DNA of 64,000 nucleotides, from positions 963,590 to 1,027,589 of the forward strand of contig ML991771.1 in the NCBI GenBank assembly GCA_010094025.1. The letters are read 5' to 3'. This stretch comes from Viridothelium virens. Taxonomy: Eukaryota; Ascomycota; Dothideomycetes; Trypetheliales; Trypetheliaceae. Numbering within the stretch: position 1 is the first letter of the stretch; each line of letters opens with the position of its first letter. The notes below the pieces were generated by a model. The model had not been told where the DNA came from and did not search any database. It saw only the letters and a program-made list of their open reading frames with translations. The position numbers and the translations under genes are program-made. Of the stretch, positions 51,606 through 61,997 are shown in pieces.

Positions 51606-52895
51606 ATGGCACGCACTCTGCCATGGTTAAGAGAGGGACCAAACGAAACCGCTGTGCGGACCAACTCGAGCAGAACGGCGAAAAGGCGAAGCGCCCGATC
51701 TTCCATCGTATCCGATGGCAAGGATACCTTGGAGACATCAACCTCGCCACATAAGACGAAACGCAGGCTACGCAAGTTGATTGCTTATTAGCATTGAACC
51801 ATGACGTCGCTAACGATGGAGTAGCTCGATCCCCTTCTACTTCACCACCACCGGAACCCCCACTCCAAGAGTACGCTTGTCTCACCCCTCAAAGCTTAAA
51901 CAACGCTGAAAGAAGATGATAGATTTATGCGAGATGGCTATACGGCAGATGATGCCTGGATCATGGTTGAAGATGAATTCCTACAAACTGCCAAGCTATA
52001 CACCCAACATCTGCATCATGCCGAATACCAACGTCTCAAATCACAGGCCAAGGCGCAGAAGGCATCGGCGATCCAATCCCTGATACGACCAGTGACAGGT
52101 CCTGAACACATGAGCACGCCTAATCGAAAAGCTCTCAATGCAACGGCTCTTTCGCAGAAACAGGATGAGGTACTTAGCACAATGAGCCCAGGTGATTGCT
52201 CGCCCACTAGTGGCATAGATGCCAGCGACGATGAGGAACTGGTCTTGAGCCATCCTCATCTTGCAGGACTCATGATACGACCTGCCAGGACCGCTCAAAA
52301 ACTCTCTGGATTAACTGGTATCTATTCCAATACACGGGCCGCGGCCGGCTTCACCAAACCAACGGCACCCTCGCCACAGCGAAAAAAGAAATTTCTCCAG
52401 ACAACCGGTAGACCCTCTGATGCAGTAGCTGCTGGTGATCAAGTCCTTTATATACCAGCGGTTGATGATGAAAATGAAGATTTGGAGAGCCCGGTCCACT
52501 CTGCGTGGATGACAGCGGAGAAAGCTCGAAATTTCCCAGAGAGGTTGACTAGCAAATCGCACAACTCTATACAAGATTTATTGGATCACCATGGTGAACC
52601 TGTGCCCATCAAATCTTGCAACTCGCAAAAGAACATGGAGCAGGAAGGTCCATCTTGGATGGCATTGAAGTCTGCTAGAAATAGCTCTTCCTCTTTGGAA
52701 CGACCCTCGAGAACTTTACCTCCGCCAACTGCTGCGTCATACCTCTCAGCTGATGTCTCCAGGCAACGATCGAGCGATCTTTCTGCAGTCACAGCACGGA
52801 GAAAAGAACGACGTGAGGCTAGGAAGCATCGTTTGGAAGGACAGACTCAAACCCAGTCCGCAAAACTCGAAGAAGTCCCTACATTTTTGGTCTGA
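51606..52895 (+). CDS. Uncharacterised fungal protein with a probable GC-AG intron
   Basis: Exons 51606-51771, 51822-51870 and 51923-52895 give 395 aa. Intron 1 (51772-51821, 50 nt) begins GCAAGT and has a perfect GCTAAC branch site before GATGGAG. No GT donor I examined restores the frame, while this one joins KTKRRL to ARSPSTSPPPEPPLQE. An acceptor three bases later (GTAG) is equally allowed and gives 394 aa. Intron 2 (51871-51922) restores LQEFMRDGYTADDAWIMVEDEF. The protein starts MARTLPWLRE, has a basic Ser-rich N-terminus, a conserved core (KLYTQHLHHAEYQRLKSQAK) and a long disordered tail. I believe it is conserved among filamentous fungi, but I know no function. It is probably nuclear by composition. 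Confidence 0.75.
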
Positions 52896-53848
52896 ACTCC
52901 AGCAGTAACGTGGATAATGCGCCTACATATCTCCAGTCAGATGGCGTACGAGTCTTCGATTGAGAACAGATTGAGATAGAGACGACTCAGATTTGGCTAG
53001 TCTTGGAAACCAAAAGTTGTTCTCTGTGTGGTAGCTCTTGGGTATTAGAGGTTCCGGAGCTTCCTTCGGTTTCTTATCCTAGTCGAAACTTCGATTCAGG
53101 ACCATTCTGACCCAATTCTCACTCGTATGAAGTTCCTAGGCGCTCTGCCAGAATGTTGATGTGTCGGCCTTCGGAATTTGTACTCACAGCTAGTTCGAGA
53201 GCAATTGTAGCGGTTGACCTGAAGCTGGATCCAAAGTTTATGCATTTCAGGATTCTGAACGAGGATAGATAAGGCGGAATACTATCTATAGGAAGGTAGT
53301 GATGGGCAAACATCGCTTGTACAATTTTCATTTGGCAAATAACCTGAGATACCCCAACAGTTCTTAGAGATCTGCTCGTCCAAGTCATAAGTTGAAAATT
53401 GGACAGCCAGAATAGCAGTAGAAGCTTTCATAGATAAAGATGAACAGTTTTTCTCCCAATAGCAATCACCGTGAAGTAAATGGAAGCCAGGCGCAAATGC
53501 GCAAATCAATGCTACTGCAGTGTTGAATCATACTTGGACGAAATATTGCGCGGATTGTCAATCAAATCACGGACTGCCCGCACATATAGAGAAGGTTCAA
53601 TAAATGGGACAATACCGAAGATTGTATCTAGTAGCGCAACAACCATCTTTCCATGCTTATTGCCGCTCTACAGCTCTCCAATATGCTATGAACCCACCAT
53701 CCGTTTGAGAAACATTGTATAACACCATCTAACTTTCCCGTCGGTGAGAAGGACGCCAACACCTGTATCGTCATGGAAGGAACCTGTTGCTGATATTGAT
53801 CCCCCAATATTGTTGGAGACTTGATCCTTTTTCCGTTTCTACCTAAGA
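52896..53848. other. Intergenic region upstream of TYW2
   Basis: About 950 bp with only short unrecognised frames on both strands (for example 53119-53509 minus, 53480-53722 plus). It could contain a 5' exon of TYW2, but I could not recognise one. Confidence 0.45.
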
Positions 53849-55060
53849 ATGGTTCAAACTCAAGGTTGTGGAAAATCCAATAGGTACCAGAAGGGCAACA
53901 TTGTTAGCATCACCATCTCTCGATGGCTCAAGCATATACATGGACATGTTAGCTCTGCAGTCAATGTTGAGCTTCTTTACCAAAGCTTCCCGAAGTCGTA
54001 CACCGTCTACGAGCCAATGCTATTACTCCCCCACAATGCATTCAAGAGCCCAGCGTGGCAAGAATTGATGTCTTATCTTTCGCCTGAACATTTTCAGACT
54101 CTATATTCGGATCTGGTGTCCAATTCCCGACTAACACATGTCGCCATAAATGCACCTATTCCCCTTCAATCTATAAATCCGAGAAGTTCGAGTTCTGAGT
54201 ATAATGTCCTCCGTCTACCATCGTCTATCCAGCCTCTTCATGGTAATTTTGGTCCACCACCGTCTTCTACAGCATCACCTCCCACGCTTATGGATTTCGA
54301 GTCAGCATTTTGGGTTTCTGTCCGCCAGAATGATATAATCCAAATTTGGGCCCCACTCCATACTATGTTCTCGCGAGGAAATATATCTGAGAAATCACGC
54401 TTATTGTCCCTACCTTCTGTCGCCGAGTCAGTGCAGCGAGGTCGAGAGAAAGGAAATGGATGTGCTGCCGTTGACCTGTACGGCGGGATTGGCTATTTCG
54501 CGTTCAGTTATGTCAAGGCCGGAGTACGACTTTGCTTATGTTGGGAAATTAATGGGTGGAGTGTCGAGGGCTTGAGGAGGGGTGCTGTAGCCAACAAGTG
54601 GTCGACACAGGTTGTCATTCCGGAGGGCAAACAAGCAAAGATGGGAGATGAAGCTAATGAATATGACATTAAATGTGATGATTCCAGGCTGTTGGTGTTC
54701 CAGGAGTCGAATGAGTTTGCAACGAGGCGAATACAGAAGTTAAGGGAACAATTACCTCCAATCAGGCATGTGAACTGCGGCCTTTTACCGTGTTCAAAGC
54801 CAAGCTGGCAGACTGCATTAGAAGTTATGGACATCTTCGAAGGAGGCTGGCTGCATCTCCATCAGAACATCGCCGTTAAAGAAATTGTGGAAACGGCCCA
54901 GGACACCCTGGAGAAGATTCAGACGATAGCCGCTGATATGTGGAATGATGGAGGTACACCGAGAGTGCTGGAATTGCAGAATGTCGAGCAGGTCAAGACG
55001 TATGCACCTGGCGTCATGCATTGTGTTCTCGACATTTTTATTCCCCCGGCGCCTTCATAG
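53849..55060 (+). CDS. trm12: tRNA wybutosine-synthesizing protein 2 (TYW2/TRM12)
   Basis: Frame of 403 aa. It carries the TYW2 core: FPKSYTVYEPMLLLPHNAF, then FWVSVRQNDIIQIWAPLHTMFSRGN (split by one residue from standard), the SAM motif VDLYGGIGYFAFSYVKAG (usually LYAG), CWEINGWSVEGLRRGA and a late DVMDIFEGG-like helix with HLHQNIAVKEI. The enzyme transfers the aminocarboxypropyl group of SAM to 4-demethylwyosine at position 37 of tRNA-Phe, the third step of wybutosine synthesis. The first 35 residues (MVQTQGCGKSNRYQKGN) do not look like the family's N-terminus, which is usually about 100 residues longer. The true start may lie in an upstream exon, or the N-terminus is degraded. Confidence 0.85.
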   Translation: MVQTQGCGKSNRYQKGNIVSITISRWLKHIHGHVSSAVNVELLYQSFPKSYTVYEPMLLLPHNAFKSPAWQELMSYLSPEHFQTLYSDLVSNSRLTHVAINAPIPLQSINPRSSSSEYNVLRLPSSIQPLHGNFGPPPSSTASPPTLMDFESAFWVSVRQNDIIQIWAPLHTMFSRGNISEKSRLLSLPSVAESVQRGREKGNGCAAVDLYGGIGYFAFSYVKAGVRLCLCWEINGWSVEGLRRGAVANKWSTQVVIPEGKQAKMGDEANEYDIKCDDSRLLVFQESNEFATRRIQKLREQLPPIRHVNCGLLPCSKPSWQTALEVMDIFEGGWLHLHQNIAVKEIVETAQDTLEKIQTIAADMWNDGGTPRVLELQNVEQVKTYAPGVMHCVLDIFIPPAPS

Positions 55061-55393
55061 CTGCGGGTTTCTTGGAAAGTGGCTACAAAAACATCAAGAT
55101 TGGAAGTAAGACCCATCATCTCTATCATCTTTTGCATAAGCGCCGGCAGAGTTAAGGAAGGAACTAATTAGCACAGACTTGGTTGTAGTTTGCAGCACTT
55201 CAAGAAATCTATCATTTATACATTGGATATGACGTAAAAAGTAATGTACAGAACGAAGTATGTAAAGATGATATGCCGTACCTGGTTTTCCCTTCTTGCT
55301 GCCAAATTCCAGAACGTCACCCAACCCAGTATTGACGCAGTAACGAAGAACCAACTTCTCCTAAAGCGCTTGAAAGGAAATTTCATGAACTCG

Positions 55394-56061
55394 TCATTGG
55401 CGTCGAAACTTTGTGGGGATGTTTGCCTCCACGACGGACATTCTGTCAAGCATTTCTTGCTTGAGCTCAGCGTCTTCCATTTGATCATGTTTGCGAAAAT
55501 GGGCTATGTCCTCCGGATGAACGAGATCTTCCTCTTTCGTATCTGCACCGTGGAACTTTTCGAAGTGATGTATTTCGTATTCGTATTCATCATCACCATG
55601 GTGCCCCGGACCCAAGCCAAAATCTGGCAATGTAATACCATGAGCGTCCCCCACGGTAAACTCGGCATACGAGATGCTGCCTGACTTGTCCTTGTCAAAT
55701 AGATCCAATACCGTACGAACAACCTCTTCTTTCTTCGATTCCGGCACGTCCTTTGTGCTTTCATCCTTCAATCCGTAAGTGCGTCGAATATCGTCAGGAG
55801 TCCATGAACCTGAATTGTCGTAGTCGTGGAGATTGAAGAATGAACCGGCGTCGAAACCATTTAAATGGTGTTCTTCTGATCAGGACTTAGCCATGGAAGA
55901 CGTAGATGGGATATAGGTTCTGACTGACCAGCCATATGCCTTTCGGCCCAAGAGGCATCTGCAGATATAGGTATTTGGTCGTGCTCGCCGCCGTGAGCTG
56001 CGACTAAGGTATTGATCCCTAGCTGTGCGACCAGAAGGACCGCAGTTTTGATATACCGCAT
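55394..56061 (-). CDS. ssp120: Secretory-pathway EF-hand protein, Ssp120-like
   Basis: Exon 1 is 55929-56061, the intron 55876-55928 (53 nt), and exon 2 is 55394-55875; total 204 aa. A signal peptide (MRYIKTAVLLVAQLGINTLVAAHG) is followed by WAERHMAEEHHLNGFD, restored by the splice. Two EF-hands are visible: LHDYDNSGSWTPDDIRR and LFDKDKSGSISYAEF. The middle is His/Glu-rich (GPGHHGDDEYEYEIHHFEKF) and the end is VEANIPTKFRRQ. Yeast Ssp120 is a soluble calcium-binding secretory protein that interacts with the Emp46/47 cargo receptors. The same arrangement occurs here. It is convergent with TYW2. Confidence 0.88.
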
Positions 56062-57261
56062 CGCGACACAAAGTCCGAGAGAGAACCGACTCGATGTTGA
56101 CAGGTATTGATCTTTCCGAGGACGTTCAATGGCAGCAAAAGACAAGGGTTTGCATCACTCAGGTAGCGATGACCTCAACCCCGGAAGAAGGAACCGCAAG
56201 CAATGGTCCGGTGGTAGACACGGCGAGTCAAAACATTGGCAGACTTCTTGTGGTCTTTGGTCTTGCCTTCGGTCCACTTCCAAGGATACCTTATCTACCA
56301 TATCATCGAAAACTTTGCCACTACGGCCCCCTCGATCGCACATCAAGAGGCTCGGCACTTGCATTAGTTCCGGTGTTCTTGACATTAGCTGACGAGTATC
56401 TCCCGTGCGTGAAAAAGCTGTCGTGGCCATGAGCTTAAGAGAGGCACCCACATGGCACCGCATACTCTACGTGGGAACCTGGGGTACTTGGTATCTTATA
56501 TACAGTAAGTCGAGAACGAATTTCTAGCGCCATAAAGCGGCGAAAACTTTTCCGAAGAAGATCGAAAGCGCATGAGCTGAGATTTTGCCGACAGTCGTCG
56601 ACGCAGGCTGAGCCACATACAATCATGGCAATAGCTTATTGCATGCGCTCATGGTGTCTCTACACCACTGAAGAGTTACAATGCCGTCAACGTCGTCCTA
56701 GACACTTCCTAACTATCTTATTGGCCGTCAACATTTAGAATCTGTAGATTCGAGTAGGCGGAGACCCAAAGCTTGACCGTATCTTGAGCAGGCTGCCAGA
56801 AGGTGGGTACAGAACACTTGCCTTCTACAGGCTAGTAGAACCAAGCTATTCAATATTCTGCTGTGATATATACTGATGCCTTGCTTGGTCTGCCGGCATG
56901 TTTTCGAGGCTACACATTCCTTACTGATTTTCGTGTCATCTATTCACCGCTTTCTCTACCTCTATTAGGTATCGGCGTTGACCTTGCACATTCGTCACGA
57001 CTTACTATGATATCGATATCCCATTGCGTTAGCTGTTTTGCCAGGGCCAACGATTTAAAAAAATATGGGCATGATCCTTGGATTGATTCACATCTCGTTT
57101 GAAGTCTAGCAAATGATCATCCAGAAAATAGAAATTTGACATTGGAAAGTAGAGTAAAAATCCTAGGCGCATCCCCGCAGTTCTCAAAACATCCTTTGTT
57201 TCTTATCTGAAGATCTATCAGATCTTACTGACCTTCCTTTAGTGGGGTTATATCGATTGCC
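56062..57261. other. Gene-poor region
   Basis: About 1.2 kb upstream of the Ssp120-like gene. A plus frame at 56094-56432 includes a short hydrophobic stretch (LLVVFGLAFGPLPRIPYLPY) but has no recognisable family and overlaps the promoter side of the neighbouring gene. Nothing firmer is supportable. Confidence 0.45.
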
Positions 57262-58110
57262 TGGAATCTCATGACCCTGGCATTCGTGCTCGTCACTTCG
57301 AGGTGCGCGGAGACTGACTGTAGGAGTCTCCGATGTCTTCCTCGCGGCTTCCTGATATGCCGGAACAGTCGACCTAAGCATCAATACCTGGAAAACTTCT
57401 GGCCGAATTAGATTTCTCTCGTGGCCACAGTCTAAACTCTATTGCATGGTTCCGTACGATCGATCAGCGCATCTGCTAAGAGTCTCGTGGATTTCCCTCC
57501 ACTTTATCTATATTGGCTTGTGGCTAAGCAAAACGGCGTTCATAGTCTTTTACTACGAGACCTTTTACACCCATGGAAGCCACACCATAGGCTGGGCCTT
57601 GCACGCCATTAGCGTATTTGCAAGATTGACCTTTGTCTTGCGGATGTCGCTGTTGACGTTCTGGTGCAACCCGGTCTTAAGCAACTGGAACGTAGATGCG
57701 GAGCTTCGTTCTTGCTGTCCGTAGCATTGCATCCGTGGCACTATCTACGTTCGCTAATACAAGCACTGACCTGCTCATTGTGAGCATTCCTATCTCGGCG
57801 ATCGCCTGTCCACGATTATGGAAGATCGAAATGGTTGGCATATCTTTTGTCTTGCATATGGGTAGCATCTGATCGTTGCAGCAGTTGTTCGATTCATAAT
57901 TCTCGGACTCGAAGAACTTGTGGCCCGAACTAGCATCACACCTACAATCGACGTCTGTGCTACTGTTGAGATTGTGACGAGCCTCGTTGCTGTCTGCTCG
58001 CCGTCTTTACGAACCTTTGTAAGGCAACGCCGGCCGTAAGGTCCACAAGGAAGACCTTCAGGAGATCCTTGCGGACAAAAGTTGCACCTGGAGCGTTCTC
58101 CCATTTCTAG
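57262..58110 (+). pseudogene. Frameshifted PTH11-like rhodopsin-domain membrane protein
   Basis: Segments of one seven-helix protein can be followed through three frames. WNLMTLAFVLVTSRCAE occurs at about 57262. A long second piece at 57446-57724 includes WISLHFIYIGLWLSKTAF, FARLTFVL and TFWCNPVLSNWNVDAELRS. After a frame change near 57720 come ASVALSTFANTSTDLLIVSI and ACPRLWKIEMVGISFVL. After a second change near 57868 come LIVAAVVRFIILGL, DVCATVEIVTSLVAVCSPSL and RTFVRQRRP, with stop codons in every single frame. The CNP...NWNVD and VEI..S..AVCAPSLR-type motifs identify the fungal rhodopsin-like integral-membrane family (PTH11-related receptors). Multiple lesions mean it is dead in this assembly, unless sequencing errors are involved. 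Confidence 0.8.
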
Positions 58111-58472
58111 CAGAAGTGTCTCAGTTTTGGCTTTGCCGGCTTTAATGGCTAAACATATGCAAGGCAGTAAGGACTTTCTGGAACTTCCGGAGAAGACGTG
58201 CTTGCAAGTAGTTCATCTCACATGACAGTTCGTAAAGCAGTATTTGGATGTTCACAATCTCTTTCGCACTTTTGCAAAAGGCGAACGTTCCTATATGGCG
58301 GCGATGGTCCGCACTTTTGATATGTTGAACTGGAGGCGGTTTCAGTCATATTCTAAGACCAACAATTCGAAGCGGGCTCTAATGTAGATGATATGTCTCA
58401 GCTGCGAATACCAATCGAGAAGAGCTTAGTGCGCATCAATATCTATACTGTACAGCTCTATCATACAAGAGT
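58111..58472. other. Short intergenic region
   Basis: About 360 bp between the PTH11-like remnant and the SHE9 stop, without any recognised feature. Confidence 0.5.
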
Positions 58473-59795
58473 CTATTTAGGTCGTAGTACGACGAATATT
58501 ATGCCCATGGAGGCAAAGCCTACGGCAACACCTTGTAAGGCAACATAAGTAACGTCAATTTTTCGGAGCGAGATCAAACGCTCACTGAAAATGTCCTGCA
58601 TGTACTCTTTGAAGAACGTGAATCGAGAAGGTGATCCATGAGTGATGGGCGTTGACGTCTCCATCGTGGTTGAATCTTTCTGACCAACAGCACCTACCTC
58701 TTCCGCTTCTAACCCCACAGGAATTGCACCTTCCACTCCAACATCCATAAGTGCTACTTGAGCATCTGTTGCTTTGTTCTCATGTTCCAGGTCCTCGAGA
58801 GCAACGCCCTTTGGCTCTGTTACCTCGTCAATCTCCTTTTCAGTATCCCCACTGACCCCGTCCACCGTTGTTGAGACCCCGGCGGTCTTTTCCTCCAGTG
58901 TCTTCTTGAATTCCCGCACCAATTTTCGTCGTCTCCATGGCTCTACTCCGACAATATTTACAAGCAGCAAAACTATATTGAATCCCATCAGCCCTATCGT
59001 TATCCAGGTACTGTTCCGTCGTATTGTATCGCTCCAAATCTGCTCTTCGTGATATTGCTGCCTTTCCATCTTTTCTAGCTGTCTTCTACCTTGCTCCAAC
59101 TCCCTTTCTTTCTCGCGAAGTGTGGCCAAAGATGTAGCTACTTCCTGCTCATTTACGTGCTCGGAGCGTATTAATGCCATGTATCTTTCCAAATCTGTCG
59201 CGCTCCATGATGCCTTCCTCTCTAGTAGTCCGACTACTTCCTTTTGAGAAGAGACTTGTTGAGAATGTGCAGCATCGTACGCTGTTTTTGCAGAGGCCAC
59301 AGCTTCATGTAAAGTACGAACGGAGGACTCTTGTGCACTGATCGCATTTCGGAGAGTGGTAATGGGGGTGTAGTCTGTACCAGTGTATGTGTTGACTCGA
59401 TGAGAAACAAGACTCAGTGACGTTAGGAATGAGTCTGTAATGATCGAAAGGCGCTTTGATATTGCTGTACGTCGACGTTCCCGGTTCGAAGGAAGGTTTG
59501 GTTCAGAGATGGGAAGTTCATCGTCTCGTATTCGTTCGGATCTAGCTTTTGGATCTTGGCGCCTGAAGTTTGTAGAAGTGATGTTACGGACTAGCACCTG
59601 TCCCTGAACGCCAAATCTTGGGACCGTGCCTTTAATCGATCTATGAGAAAAGGCGCGCAATTGACATCGAAGGCATATTGAATTGAGGGAAGTCTTCCGG
59701 TAGGGTGCGGTAGACACAGAACGTTGGAAAGATTGTTGAAGGAGATAGGATTCGAAAGACTTGCAGCGATATCCCTTAGCTAGCAAGGATTTCAT
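58473..59795 (-). CDS. she9: Mitochondrial inner-membrane protein She9/Mdm33
   Basis: Single exon, 440 aa. The N-terminal 60-80 residues are Arg/Ser-rich without acidic clusters (a mitochondrial presequence). The family core starts KRLSIITDSFLTSLSLVSHR and VNTYTGTDYTPITTLRNAI. A long coiled coil follows at about 150-260 (KEVVGLLERKASWSATDLER, TLREKERELEQGRRQLEKME). The first membrane helix is WITIGLMGFNIVLLLVNIVG followed by VEPWRRRKLV. An acidic linker leads to a second helix near the C-terminus (VALQGVAVGFASMGIIFVVL). In yeast, Mdm33/She9 is needed for inner-membrane shape, and overproduction causes septation. Length and topology agree. It is divergent from the HAD phosphatase gene. Confidence 0.95.
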   Translation of the reverse strand: MKSLLAKGYRCKSFESYLLQQSFQRSVSTAPYRKTSLNSICLRCQLRAFSHRSIKGTVPRFGVQGQVLVRNITSTNFRRQDPKARSERIRDDELPISEPNLPSNRERRRTAISKRLSIITDSFLTSLSLVSHRVNTYTGTDYTPITTLRNAISAQESSVRTLHEAVASAKTAYDAAHSQQVSSQKEVVGLLERKASWSATDLERYMALIRSEHVNEQEVATSLATLREKERELEQGRRQLEKMERQQYHEEQIWSDTIRRNSTWITIGLMGFNIVLLLVNIVGVEPWRRRKLVREFKKTLEEKTAGVSTTVDGVSGDTEKEIDEVTEPKGVALEDLEHENKATDAQVALMDVGVEGAIPVGLEAEEVGAVGQKDSTTMETSTPITHGSPSRFTFFKEYMQDIFSERLISLRKIDVTYVALQGVAVGFASMGIIFVVLRPK

Positions 59796-60127
59796 TCTGC
59801 GTCAATATGAGGTTATCGTTAGATTCCGATACCATAGGTGACCTGGTAGAACGAAAGCCCGTTCTTTTTTTTTTTGGTCTTCGTTTCTCTTCTGGAGGAA
59901 TGACCCCAAAGGCGGGTCCCGGGGTTGCGTGCGGCGGCGTCAGCTAAGTTGACCAGGCCAGGATCATCGCAACTGTCCCGCCAAAAAAGTTGACAGACAT
60001 GAACACCCCACTAATAATTCTCGAATCTACCTTCGCAATTTTTTTGATCTGAGCGCGAATTGTTTTCAATCCGCATTCTTCTCCCCTTCACGCAGTCGCT
60101 TTATCGTATCACACTAATAGCGGCAAT
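59796..60127. promoter_or_regulatory. Shared divergent promoter with poly(dT:dA) tract
   Basis: This 332-bp spacer between SHE9 and the phosphatase gene contains an uninterrupted T run (about 11-12 nt, near 59863-59874). Such tracts exclude nucleosomes in fungal promoters. GC-rich sequence follows near 59900-59940. Confidence 0.5.
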
Positions 60128-61256
60128 ATGAGTGCATCAGAGCTTCCTGCGATGCAGACAAACCCAAGTTACATTTTCTTCACGGACTTCGATGGGACAA
60201 TCACTCTACGGGATAGTGAGCTAGTACAATGGTATTCACTATGGCGAGCTGCTGCTAAAGCTTGTCAGGCAATGATTTCATGGTATGCTAGCCTGAGTCC
60301 TGACGCCAATCATGCTCTGATAATCCTAGACGGATAATATTGGCTACGGATATGAGAAGCGGCGACAAGGTAATATTGACACGCTCGAGGGAAAGATTAG
60401 TTTTCGGTACGCATATACTCTGTGACATCAATAAAGGCCAGGATCAAGCTGATTCATGATCCAGTGATTCCTTCAAAGACATGATGGAGAGCGTCACGAA
60501 GCCGTACGATCAGTGCATCCAATATCTCGTCGAAAACATCAAACTCGATCCATACTTCAATGATTACTTCCAATGGTCTCTAAAGAACAATATTCCGACC
60601 GTTGTCCTTTCCTCAGGCATGGAACCTATCATCCGTGCCCTGCTCAAGAACCTTGTTGGTCCTGACCATGATAAGATTGATATTGTGAGCAACAATGTGA
60701 AGGCAAGACAGGGCAAGAGCATCAATGAGGAGCATGGTTGGGAGCTTGAATTTCACGACGATAGGTAGGGTGTTTCTGTTTTAATGAAACCGTTGACTTA
60801 CGCACGTCCAAGTCACTTTGGCCATGACAAGTCCCTGACCATTCGACCTTACGCTCAGCTGCCCGCGAACACCCGCCCGATCCTGTTTTACGCTGGCGAC
60901 GGGGTTTCGGACCTTTCAGCAGCCAAGGAGACAGACTTACTCTTTGCGAAGAAAGGCCATGGTACGCACTCAACATACAGGCTTATGATCGTACAATTCT
61001 TACCTTGAGTATAGACCTCATCGAATACTGTGTAAAGGAAGACATTCCATTCACCGTGTTTGAAGATTGGAGCTCCATTAAATCCAAGATTCAGGAGATT
61101 GTGTAAGTCTGATGCATTTGATCCTACACCGAATTTGGCTTATGCATTTCTTTTCTCGACAGTGCCGGTACAACTCGGGTCGAAGATGCTGCTAAAGAGG
61201 GCTATCAACAATACAAGGCTGGAAAGGCTGGCATTGATGTCAATCGCAACGCATGA
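60128..61256 (+). CDS. HAD-family phosphatase with a 14-nt microexon
   Basis: Seven exons: 60128-60215, 60269-60282, 60330-60406, 60465-60764, 60813-60961, 61015-61102 and 61163-61256; total 269 aa. HAD motif I is FFTDFDGTITLRDS (Asp20, Asp22). The 14-nt exon 2 supplies part of SNDFM and is needed to keep the frame into TDNIGYGYEKRR. Motif II is VVLSSGMEP, motif III the Lys in HFGHDKSL, motif IV FYAGDGVSDLSAAKETD. The C-terminus reads DIPFTVFEDWSSIKSKIQEI, then VEDAAKEGYQQY. It resembles fungal phosphoserine-phosphatase/DKMTP-phosphatase-like hydrolases (phosphomonoesterases). The physiological substrate is not known. All introns are 47-60 nt GT-AG. Confidence 0.9.
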
Positions 61257-61997
61257 CCTGGGATATGAACGAGGACACACCCACCTCTCGGGTTTGACAA
61301 TGGTGATGATTCTCTTAAATCTCATATGTTCCCAGTCAAACCCTGGACTCCAAAAACTTCTTGGGGCTTTCCTGGTCCCTTTTAACTCTGATATTCATAG
61401 AGGAGTTGATATAGATATTCAGGCAGGTCCTTTTGAGTAGAGAAGCCTTTCGATTCAACGTCGCATTCTGGCACGGTTGACATGACGTTTAAGTACAAGA
61501 TGTTCGAGATACTGATAGTCTGGCCCCACGACTTGCAATTCCATCTCTAAAGTTGAAAGCCAATGGAGATGGCCGTCTCTTTCGCAGGTGGCCCCCAGTT
61601 TACTCAGAATAGAAGCAGGAGTTTCATTATTTGCAAACAGAAAATCCTTCTTGAAGCCATTATCTTCTGTCGGCTCCTTTCTTATTTTTTCAATCTTCAA
61701 TCAGAGCCAATTCTGGAAGATTTTGGGCGGGTACGCTTACAAGCCTGTAAGGATTATGAATATCGGCCGCTCTCGGAGGTCCCTTGCCTTTAAACTCTGA
61801 AATTTAGCGAGGACCGGGCATGCAGGGGAAACTGCCAGTTACGAAAGGCCGAGGTGTGGCGGGCGCAGCGGGGTCAAGTCTCGGGGAACCTCATTCAGTG
61901 CCATTTATCAGAATAGGGTCATACTTTGTCTGCTTGTGAGTTTGCTGATATCCTTTCTGCGACGCTTTTGCCTTTGTGTAACGGCGTCAATAGCTTG
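61257..61997. other. Intergenic region
   Basis: About 740 bp between the phosphatase stop and the PhyH start. Small frames on both strands overlap and look like chance. It should contain the PhyH promoter. Confidence 0.5.

Noticed and set aside
56094-56432. 112-residue plus frame divergent from the Ssp120-like gene
   Set aside because: A short hydrophobic stretch only; it begins within the neighbour's leader and matches no family.
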